NCBI GenBank assembly: GCA_015489265.1
Contig: WFZY01000373.1
Coordinates: forward strand, 1-12,450
DNA length: 12,450 bases
DNA from: Flavobacteriaceae bacterium
GTDB lineage: Bacteria > Bacteroidota > Bacteroidia > Flavobacteriales > Flavobacteriaceae
Direction of reading: 5' to 3'
Made by a program: the position numbers and the translations under genes. The notes below the pieces were generated by a model. It was not told where the DNA came from, made no database searches, and saw only the letters and a list, made by a program, of their open reading frames with translations. Positions 6,992 to 12,450 of this stretch are shown in pieces (position 1 is the first letter of the stretch; every line of letters starts with the position of its first letter).

Positions 6992-8494
6992 TTACATGTT
7001 TATCAAATGATTGTCATATAAAAAATCCGCAATTTTACGATTATCCGACAACCGTGGTAGTTTGTTTTGTCCGCCCAGTTTTCCAATAGATTTCATATAG
7101 TCGTCAAAGCCGCCCTTTTTAACGGTTGTGATAACAGCTGTACGTAAAATTTTACCGGCGATTAAATCTTTGTAATATACATTTTGAGCTTGCATACTTT
7201 GGTCTATTATTCCGGCAAATTTTTCCATATTAGCAGGCATTTGGTCAAATTCTATCAACCATTCGTGATAAGGTAGTCCGCTTGCAGGATTGATTTGCGG
7301 CGCAACCGTAAATTCACTAATACTGGCACCGGTTTGTGCCATGGCTTGTTGTATAGCGGTTTCTACTTCTTTGGCTATAACATGCTCTCCAAAAGCCGAA
7401 ATAAAATGCTTGATACGTCCGGTTACTTTCAGCCGGTAAGGTTTGGTAGAAGTAAACATCACCGTATCACCGATATTATATGCCCATAAACCGGCATTAG
7501 TACTGAGAATCAAAGCATAATTGATACCTGTTTGAACATCTTTGAGTGACAAACGGGTCGGATTTTCGTTAAAAATTTCATCGGCAGGTACAAATTCATA
7601 AAACATACCATGATTCGTTAAGAGTAATAAATCATCGCGGTCCGGTTTGTCTTGATAGGCAAAAAATCCTTCAGAAGCCGGATAGAGTTCAATACTGTCA
7701 ATTTCTCTACCGATTAACTGTTTAAACTTTTGCCGGTAAGGTTCAAAATTTAGTCCGCCATATACAAATAAATTAAAATTTGGAAATATGTCGCCTACAG
7801 GTTTTCCGGTTTTTTGAATCAATTTTTCAAAATAGGTTTGTATCCATGACGGAATACCACTAATGAGTCGCATATCTTCTTGGACGGTTTCATCAACAAT
7901 GGCATTCACTTTGGTTTCCCAATCTTTAATGGTATTGGCTTTCCAACTCGGCATACGGTTTTTCTGTAAATATTTAGGAACAAAATGCGCCACTATACCC
8001 GACAAACGTCCGGTTTTGATACCACCTACTTCGTCTAAAACGGGGTCACCTTGCAAAAAAATCATTTTTCCATCTACAAAATCTGCCTTTCCGGTTTCAT
8101 AAATATAATGTAACAAAGCATGTTTGGCTGCCATCACATGATATGGCATAGATGCTTTGTTGATAGGAATATACTTAGTACCGGAAGTGGTGCCGGAAGT
8201 TTTGGCAAAATACATAGGGCGCCCTTTCCATAATACATTGTATTCACCGTTTATAATTCTGTCGATATAATGTTTGATATCTTCATAGCTCCTGATAGGA
8301 ACCTTGTTTTTAAAATCGTCATAATTCATAATTTGATTAAAATGATGATCTTTACCAAAAGCCGTATGTTCGGCATTTGAAATCAAATATCGAAAGGTTT
8401 CTTGTTGTGCCTTATGCGGATTATTAATCCAAAGCTTATTTTTTTTGACGATATAGCCGGCATAAATTTTAGCCAGTTTTGATTTAATGCCCAT
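6992..8494 (-). CDS. GH3 auxin-responsive promoter family adenylate-forming enzyme
   Basis: This 500-residue protein is a complete bacterial homologue of plant GH3 acyl-acid amido synthetases, which adenylate a carboxylic acid and pass the acyl group to an amine. The ATP-binding motif is FAKTSGTTSGTKYIP (96-110). The second motif is YPASEGFFAYQ (271-281). The third is GLWAYNIGDTVMF (335-347), including the ribose-binding Asp343. The hinge region is VTGRIKHFISAFGEHV (357-371). A C-terminal GGQNKLPRL (474-481) carries the probable catalytic lysine (Lys478). All hallmark residues are present, so it should be active. The bacterial substrates are not known and the plant auxin name should not be read as function. 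It starts 3 bases after the M23 peptidase stop and ends 2 bases before DUF4286, so it is the middle gene of a tight operon. Confidence 0.9.
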   Translation of the reverse strand: MGIKSKLAKIYAGYIVKKNKLWINNPHKAQQETFRYLISNAEHTAFGKDHHFNQIMNYDDFKNKVPIRSYEDIKHYIDRIINGEYNVLWKGRPMYFAKTSGTTSGTKYIPINKASMPYHVMAAKHALLHYIYETGKADFVDGKMIFLQGDPVLDEVGGIKTGRLSGIVAHFVPKYLQKNRMPSWKANTIKDWETKVNAIVDETVQEDMRLISGIPSWIQTYFEKLIQKTGKPVGDIFPNFNLFVYGGLNFEPYRQKFKQLIGREIDSIELYPASEGFFAYQDKPDRDDLLLLTNHGMFYEFVPADEIFNENPTRLSLKDVQTGINYALILSTNAGLWAYNIGDTVMFTSTKPYRLKVTGRIKHFISAFGEHVIAKEVETAIQQAMAQTGASISEFTVAPQINPASGLPYHEWLIEFDQMPANMEKFAGIIDQSMQAQNVYYKDLIAGKILRTAVITTVKKGGFDDYMKSIGKLGGQNKLPRLSDNRKIADFLYDNHLINM

Positions 8495-8497
8495 GTT

Positions 8498-9361
8498 TTA
8501 TGGTTTAAAATTGATAAAATCAACAGGATCAACAGGCGTATCTTTAATCCAAAGTTCAAAATGCAAATGCGGACCGGTAGTTTTTTCTCCCGTATTACCC
8601 GATAAAGCAATTACTTCTCCCTGTTGCACAATATCACCGGTATGACGTAGTAATTTTTGATTGTGTTTGTATATGGAAATGACATCATTAGGATGTTTAA
8701 TAATAATAGTATTACCGGTATCAGGTGACCAATCGGCAAAAATAACACGACCTTTGGCAATACTTTTGACTGGTACCCCTTTTTTTAAGGCAATATCAAC
8801 AGCATAATGATGTTTAGACGGATCAAATGCGTTGACCACAATGCCTTTAACAGGTGGCATGAAATTGTAAGTCAAAGTGTTTTTTTGACGATTTACTTTA
8901 AATTGCTCTCTTTCTGCTACTTCTTTTCGTAATAAGGAATCGACTTTATTAGGTGCCAATTTTAAGGTATCGGGATTAAACTTTTTTGCATTATAGGTCT
9001 TATTGAATTCTTCCATGGTTATTTCATTATTCAGAACTTTTTTCAGTTGATTTAAGAAATAAGTGTTCATCAACAATGCTTTTTGCAAAGAATCGGTTTT
9101 TAAGTGCAGCCGGATGGCTTCTTTTCTTAAGCCGGGGGCTGTATAGCCCGGAATATATGTTTTAATGGGTGTAAAAGCAATTAAAACCGTTGTCAAAATA
9201 ATTAAAAAGAATGCAAATAAACCGGTTACAACAAAGACATTGAGCCGGTTGAGTTTAAAACTAAATTTTTCTTCATAAGTATCATCGTTAATAACCAGAA
9301 TACGATAATGATAGGTCAGTTTTTTTAAAAAACCTTTTGATTTTTGATTCTTTGACTGCAT
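8498..9361 (-). CDS. M23 family membrane-anchored metallopeptidase
   Basis: This 287-residue protein has a basic cytoplasmic N-terminus, a single membrane helix (about 42-62), a helical periplasmic stalk (about 78-160) and a C-terminal LytM/M23 domain (about 165-285). Zinc and catalytic residues are visible: His185 and Asp189 in HHYAVD, His233 in YKHN, and His265/His267 in TGPHLHFEL. The set is complete, so active cleavage of peptidoglycan cross-links in the periplasm is expected. Members with this layout often act in cell division or shape. I chose the ATG at 9361; a TTG six bases upstream (9367) is in frame but sits inside a -7-like box. It is the first gene of an operon with GH3 and DUF4286. 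The reverse strand reads AATATTTG (9372-9365) just 3 bases before the ATG, suggesting a leaderless transcript. Confidence 0.9.
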   Translation of the reverse strand: MQSKNQKSKGFLKKLTYHYRILVINDDTYEEKFSFKLNRLNVFVVTGLFAFFLIILTTVLIAFTPIKTYIPGYTAPGLRKEAIRLHLKTDSLQKALLMNTYFLNQLKKVLNNEITMEEFNKTYNAKKFNPDTLKLAPNKVDSLLRKEVAEREQFKVNRQKNTLTYNFMPPVKGIVVNAFDPSKHHYAVDIALKKGVPVKSIAKGRVIFADWSPDTGNTIIIKHPNDVISIYKHNQKLLRHTGDIVQQGEVIALSGNTGEKTTGPHLHFELWIKDTPVDPVDFINFKP

Positions 9362-9379
9362 GATCAAATATTTTTGTAA

Positions 9380-9398
9380 AAATACAAAATTTGTATTT
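9380..9398. promoter_or_regulatory. Palindrome upstream of the M23 operon
   Basis: AAATACAAA (9380-9388) and TTTGTATTT (9390-9398) are perfect inverted copies around a single A. This 19-base dyad lies 18 bases upstream of the M23 start codon, where a regulator could act. It could also be chance in such AT-rich sequence; no regulator is identified. Confidence 0.4.
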
Positions 9399-9423
9399 GT
9401 AAAATCGATAACATGGGGGCTTA

Positions 9424-9451
9424 TTAACGGTATAATTTTCGTACCGGTTAA
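9424..9451. other. Bulged hairpin between HAD and M23 genes
   Basis: TTAACGGTA (9424-9432) pairs with TACCGGTTAA (9442-9451) with one bulged base around a 9-base loop. It lies 17 bases downstream of the HAD stop on the minus strand and could be a weak terminator, but no T-run follows in that direction, so the assignment is uncertain. Confidence 0.3.
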
Positions 9452-9467
9452 AACGATCTAATTTAAT

Positions 9468-10163
9468 TTATAAAATAGCTTTAATCTCCAATAAGTGTTT
9501 GACTTTCGGAATAATTTTAAAATCTACATCACTCGTGTCGCCCGGGTCAAAATGGATAGCATGCATGCCCACATTACGGGCGCCCAGTACATCGGATTGA
9601 AAATTATCGCCTATCATATAACTTTTGTGTGCTAAAGTACCGGCTTTTTTTAAAGCATACTTAAATACATCTGGATGCGGTTTAAGTTTACCGGTTTCTT
9701 CGGAAGTAATCATCAAATCGAAATAAAATTCTAAACCGGAAAGTCGCATTTTATCACTTTGCACTTCAGTAAATCCGTTGGTCAAAATATGTAAACGGTA
9801 TTTATCTTTTAAATAATCTAATATTTCTATTGCACCATCCATCAAAACACTTTCTTTTTTGAGATAATCCAGATAATCATTTGCTAATTTTTCAATAAGC
9901 GATGGTGAAATATCAATCTTTAAAGCTGTAAATGTGTCTTTCAGACGTCCATATTTCACTTCCGTTTTGGTCTTTTGTTGTTTGGCATATACCTCCCAAT
10001 AGTGCCGGTTTATCGGTTCGTAAACTTCTAAATAATCATCAATCGAGACAGGTATTCGGTGTGCCTTGAGCAATTTTTCAAATGCTAATTTCGAATTGGC
10101 TTCAAAATCCCAAAGTGTATGATCCAAATCGAAAAAAATATCAGTAATTTGTGATTTCAGCAT
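9468..10163 (-). CDS. YjjG-type HAD-superfamily nucleotidase/phosphatase
   Basis: This 231-residue cytoplasmic enzyme has all four HAD motifs. Motif I is FFDLDHTLWDF, with nucleophile Asp12 and acid/base Asp14. Motif II is LTNGF (Thr128, Asn129). Motif III is Lys161 in GKLKPHPDVF. Motif IV is IGDNFQSDVLGA (Asp186, Asp191). A helical cap between motifs I and II covers about 20-105. The DHTLWDFEANS start and TNGFTEVQ signature match the YjjG family of noncanonical pyrimidine nucleotidases, which dephosphorylate damaged or unusual nucleoside monophosphates. The substrate here is inferred from the family. It overlaps the preceding deacetylase-like gene by 23 bases and is very likely co-transcribed and translationally coupled with it. 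Confidence 0.88.
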   Translation of the reverse strand: MLKSQITDIFFDLDHTLWDFEANSKLAFEKLLKAHRIPVSIDDYLEVYEPINRHYWEVYAKQQKTKTEVKYGRLKDTFTALKIDISPSLIEKLANDYLDYLKKESVLMDGAIEILDYLKDKYRLHILTNGFTEVQSDKMRLSGLEFYFDLMITSEETGKLKPHPDVFKYALKKAGTLAHKSYMIGDNFQSDVLGARNVGMHAIHFDPGDTSDVDFKIIPKVKHLLEIKAIL

Positions 10164-11460
10164 CGGTAAAATGTTTAATGGTTGTGATATATAAGTCGTT
10201 CCATGCTCGCCATTCTTTTAAGTCTGATAAGATAAAATTATGAAAGACCGGATAAAAATGCCCTTTATGTTTTCGGATAATTTTCCCTTGTTCTAACATG
10301 ATTTTCAACGCTTTATCCGGATTGAGCCGGTATTGATATTTGAGCATAATATCGGAAATACTAACCGGATGCAAAGTTAAATGCGTTTCGGTTTCATTTT
10401 CAATATCGTAAAATTTGAATGGGACGGATGTTCCTGCTCTAAATCCGATTTTGTGATTATAACCCATAGAGTAATCGGACTTAAGTTCTTCTTCATTGTA
10501 TATTTGATAGGTTTTCGGTATTTTAATACGGTTAAAATGTGCCCGTACTTTTTCTACCGGTTTATGAATGATATTTTCCAATTTTTGAATTTCTTTTTCT
10601 ATAATTTCTTCATCGTCAACAGCATAATATGAAGTTAACAAACCCGTATCAGTATAATCTGCCAAAAATTTTATTTGCGACTGATACTCATGCTTGTTCA
10701 TAGAAATATTATGGTCAAATAAGCTGTATGTGGTTAAAAGATGAAAAAAAGTAACGGGATGCTTGTGTTTTTTCTTGAGTTTTAATATCCGGTCAAAAGT
10801 ATCGTACGGATCTTTTTTTCCGGTTAAATAAACACGGTTTCGCAGCCAAAAACTTCTAAAACGAAAATGAAATAAGTCGTCAAAGCCACCCAATATAAAT
10901 CTTAACAATGATTTCCCTTGATAAAGCCGCGCCATACTAACATTAATCAAGGGTTCAAAATAAAATGAACGCTCATTAAAGTGTAAATCCGGAAACCGCT
11001 CTTGTAAACGTTGTTTAAACTTCTCAATCCAGATTTCAACTATGGGTTTGTTAAACATATTGTGCTGAATCAATACGCTGTTTTTATAGCCGTATCGCTC
11101 ATGTTTATCTAACTGATGCGGTAAATATTCTTCATAACGGGACAACAAAAAGAAACTTGCAGCAAATAAATCAAATGGGATGTCTGAATTTGGCACTTCA
11201 AAAAATACAGGAATATGGTCCCAAAATCCAAATTTGATTTCATGAGATTTAATACCTTGCTGAAATAAAAGCGGATGGGCTTGAATATGAAACTCACCCC
11301 CAAGTGCTTGCGGTGCATAAGAAAATTTCGGACCATTAAAAGCAATGAATTCTTCTATTTTGGTTGTAAATTTTATATCTTCAAGCATAAGATTGTTAAA
11401 CAAATGCCTGAAAATATAATTAAGACGCGGTGTAATTTTATGTGTATAAACCAAAATCAT
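10141..11460 (-). CDS. Polysaccharide-deacetylase-like protein (DUF7033 type), probably inactive
   Basis: This 439-residue protein has the N-terminal part (about 1-165: FNGPKFSYAP, FDLFAASFFLLSRYEEY) and the deacetylase-like part (about 168-410) of a Bacteroidota family with an N-terminal DUF7033. Landmarks kept are DPYDTFDRIL (217-226), RAHF (306-309), DYSMGY (329-334), GFRAGTSVPF (339-348) and FHNF (406-409). By my recollection of relatives, the metal-binding segment reads roughly xIDIDNAxAY; here it is INVSMARLY (172-180), with both Asp lost. The GIHPS segment is GLLTS (273-277), with the His lost. This predicts loss of metal-dependent deacetylation. The frame is intact and the gene overlaps the HAD gene by 23 bases, so it is not an obvious pseudogene. 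I chose the ATG at 11460; a TTG one codon upstream is also open. Confidence 0.8.
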   Translation of the reverse strand: MILVYTHKITPRLNYIFRHLFNNLMLEDIKFTTKIEEFIAFNGPKFSYAPQALGGEFHIQAHPLLFQQGIKSHEIKFGFWDHIPVFFEVPNSDIPFDLFAASFFLLSRYEEYLPHQLDKHERYGYKNSVLIQHNMFNKPIVEIWIEKFKQRLQERFPDLHFNERSFYFEPLINVSMARLYQGKSLLRFILGGFDDLFHFRFRSFWLRNRVYLTGKKDPYDTFDRILKLKKKHKHPVTFFHLLTTYSLFDHNISMNKHEYQSQIKFLADYTDTGLLTSYYAVDDEEIIEKEIQKLENIIHKPVEKVRAHFNRIKIPKTYQIYNEEELKSDYSMGYNHKIGFRAGTSVPFKFYDIENETETHLTLHPVSISDIMLKYQYRLNPDKALKIMLEQGKIIRKHKGHFYPVFHNFILSDLKEWRAWNDLYITTIKHFTDAEITNY

Positions 11461-11464
11461 CAAG

Positions 11465-11472
11465 CAAAGTTA
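11465..11472 (-). promoter_or_regulatory. Predicted -7 box of the deacetylase-HAD operon
   Basis: On the minus strand this reads TAACTTTG, a perfect TAnnTTTG match, ending only 4 bases before the ATG at 11460. Transcription would begin at or next to the start codon, giving a leaderless or nearly leaderless mRNA. No TTG is seen at the expected -33 distance, so the promoter is only partly supported. Confidence 0.45.
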
Positions 11473-11593
11473 ATGTTTTTTGAGGAAGTGAGGATTTATT
11501 GTACTTCAAAAATTACTATGAGCTTTAATCATTATAACCACTTCAGACATTGTTCCTGCTTTCAATTTGAGGAAATGAGGAATTGAATTCGTA

Positions 11594-11648
11594 GGTCATT
11601 GAGTGTCCCGTCCCGACTCTTGTCGGGACGGGATGTACCGAAATGACC
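11594..11648. repeat. REP-like composite hairpin
   Basis: TCCCGTCCCGAC (11606-11617) and GTCGGGACGGGA (11622-11633) form a perfect 12-base stem with a TCTT loop. An outer stem GGTCATT (11594-11600) / AATGACC (11642-11648) encloses it. The GTCATTGAG ... CGAAATGAC outline resembles dispersed REP-type palindromes I know from Bacteroidota genomes. Its GC-rich stem stands out sharply from the AT-rich surroundings. It lacks a T-run, so it is a repeat element rather than a standard terminator, although it may protect or end transcripts. Confidence 0.7.
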
Positions 11649-11685
11649 GGATGTTTTTGATGAAAAGCAAATTTTATTAATTATG

Positions 11686-11748
11686 ATTTCCTATTATTTT
11701 GAACCAGATAAGACACATAAATAATACCAATTCAAAATAATCTGAAAT
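11686..11748. repeat. Inner inverted repeat beside the REP-like hairpin
   Basis: The 18 bases at 11686-11703 and the 18 bases at 11731-11748 are inverted copies with 16 matches, including a perfect 11-base core ATTATTTTGAA/TTCAAAATAAT. The loop is 27 bases. It lies wholly inside the centre of the larger inverted-repeat element. Confidence 0.6.
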
Positions 11749-11913
11749 GAAAAAATTCCTCAATTCCTCAAATTAGTAGCACATATTTAATTTGTAGTAG
11801 TGAGTTATAATCAGAAAACATAATCATTCTTTGAAGCAAAATAAATCCTCATTTCATCAATTTAAAGAGCAGAATATTCTATGAAATCAAACTTTTCAAC
11901 TTTTAGCTTCAAC

Positions 11914-12450
11914 TTACTTAACTTTAACACGAAACATTTCTCTGTTTTCAATATAACCGGTAAATATATCATCTATTTGCATTTTGCCAACACCTGCAGG
12001 GGTACCGGTAAAAATCAAATCGCCTTTTTTCAAGGTAAAAAACCGGGAAATATAACTGATTAGGTCATCTATTTGCCATAACATTTCTGCAGTATGTCCT
12101 TGTTGGACGGTATCGCCGTTTTTCTTTAAACTAAAATGAATGTCTTGCAAATCGGGAAAATCGGTTTTAGGTAAAAATTCACGACTTACCACAGCCGAGT
12201 TATCAAATGCCTTGGCTTTTTCCCAAGGCAGCCCTTTAGCTTTCAGACGGCTTTGCAAATCTCTTGCCGTAACATCAATACCCAAACCGATTTCATCATA
12301 ATAGCGGTAGGCAAATTCGGGAGCTATATATTTACCGAGTTTGTTGATTTTGATAACCAATTCTACTTCATAGTGAAAATCTTGTGCAAAATCAGGCAAA
12401 ACCAATGGATTTCTGTTTGGTAAAATCGCTGTATCCGGTTTGATAAATAA
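11914..12450 (-). CDS. Fumarylacetoacetate hydrolase (FAH) family protein, N-terminus cut by the window edge
   Basis: The reading frame is open to the right edge, so 178 C-terminal residues are visible and the start lies outside; a TTG at 12405 is internal, not a start. The fragment begins LFIKPDTAILPNRNPLVLPD, the usual early segment of FAH-fold enzymes, so only a few dozen residues are probably missing. Metal ligands are visible as Glu28 and Glu30 of the fragment (HYEVELVI) and Asp59 in GLGIDVTARDLQ. The closing signature is FTGTPAGVG. Family members of about 200 residues act as acylpyruvate hydrolases, oxaloacetate decarboxylases or hydratase-like enzymes in aromatic and organic acid metabolism. 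The short Bacteroidota type is usually annotated only as FAH family. The metal site looks intact. It is separated from the next leftward gene by the repeat-rich region, so it is probably transcribed independently of that gene. Confidence 0.9.
   Translation of the reverse strand, partial: LFIKPDTAILPNRNPLVLPDFAQDFHYEVELVIKINKLGKYIAPEFAYRYYDEIGLGIDVTARDLQSRLKAKGLPWEKAKAFDNSAVVSREFLPKTDFPDLQDIHFSLKKNGDTVQQGHTAEMLWQIDDLISYISRFFTLKKGDLIFTGTPAGVGKMQIDDIFTGYIENREMFRVKVK

Larger units (their letters stand above)
11480..11860. repeat. Imperfect long inverted-repeat element in a gene-free region
   Basis: The 450 bases between the deacetylase-like and FAH genes hold no credible gene but are strongly structured. 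The outer arms 11480-11498 and 11842-11860 match as inverted copies in 17 of 19 positions. The inner arms 11564-11586 and 11752-11774 match in 20 of 23. The intervening segments (65 and 67 bases) also align, with gaps, including a shared GTTATAAT and TTTGAAG. Overall the arms are about 107 bases long and roughly three-quarters complementary, around a 165-base centre. Both arm pairs share a TTGAGGAARTGAGGAWTT-like unit. This looks like a decayed MITE-like or palindromic repeat unit; no transposase is present and no clear target duplication is seen. Confidence 0.65.

Noticed and set aside
9361..9367. TTG start six bases upstream for the M23 gene, and a similar TTG at 11463 for the deacetylase-like gene
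   Set aside because: An ATG follows within one or two codons in both cases, and the 9367 TTG lies inside the likely -7 box. The ATGs are more credible.
11275..11586. Rightward reading frame of 103 codons across the deacetylase-gene start and repeat region
   Set aside because: It lies mostly antisense to a well-supported gene, runs into the repeat element and resembles no protein family.
11871..11880. Perfect 10-base palindrome AGAATATTCT downstream of the FAH gene
   Set aside because: It is short and AT-rich, has no loop and no associated promoter or gene, so chance is sufficient.
11914..12405. FAH-family gene taken as complete from a TTG at 12405
   Set aside because: The frame continues without a stop to the window edge and the extra residues (LFIKPDTAIL, PNRNPLVLPD) match the family, so the gene is truncated by the window.

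Overview
This AT-rich chromosomal stretch is most likely from a member of the Bacteroidota, probably the Flavobacteriales. The evidence is a lipase with a type IX secretion C-terminal sorting domain, Bacteroidota-type promoters (TTG about 20 bases before TAnnTTTG, no Shine-Dalgarno), a DUF4301 protein, a BlaI/M56-peptidase pair whose M56 partner ends in a TonB-plug-like segment, and a DUF7033-type deacetylase-like protein. I cannot name a genus. I see no tRNA, rRNA, CRISPR array, integrase, transposase or phage gene.

Layout. Positions 1-6636 carry rightward genes: a DUF4301 protein (90-1640), a BlaI-type repressor overlapping an M56 membrane metallopeptidase by 4 bases (1890-3862), a small lipoprotein (3952-4392), and a secreted T9SS-sorted lipase (4543-6636). 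A perfect hairpin terminator sits after the lipoprotein. A second, bidirectional terminator sits at the convergence point (6655-6682). From there all genes point left. One compact operon reads M23 peptidase, then GH3-family adenylating enzyme, then DUF4286 (9361 down to 6666, gaps of 2-3 bases). A second two-gene unit reads deacetylase-like protein, then YjjG-type HAD phosphatase (11460 down to 9468, 23-base overlap). A fumarylacetoacetate hydrolase (FAH) family gene runs off the right edge (11914 to beyond 12450).

How the genes work together. The BlaI/M56 pair is a self-contained sensor-repressor module. Its promoter carries three perfectly spaced 16-base dyads (AACTA-N6-TAGTT, period 20) covering the -33 box and the spacer, so autorepression relieved by M56-dependent cleavage is the natural reading. 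No beta-lactamase lies next to it. The lipoprotein and lipase have promoters of their own. The other genes look like ordinary housekeeping or envelope genes without an obvious shared pathway.

Most notable signals: (1) the tetranucleotide CCGG occurs about 100 times where about a dozen would be expected, with context-dependent proline codon choice to match; (2) the triple operator array; (3) a polysaccharide-deacetylase homologue that appears to have lost its metal-binding residues; (4) a repeat-rich, gene-free stretch at 11461-11913, built as an imperfect long inverted repeat around a REP-like hairpin; (5) an M56 peptidase ending in a TonB-plug-like segment. I did not find a convincing entirely new multi-gene system.
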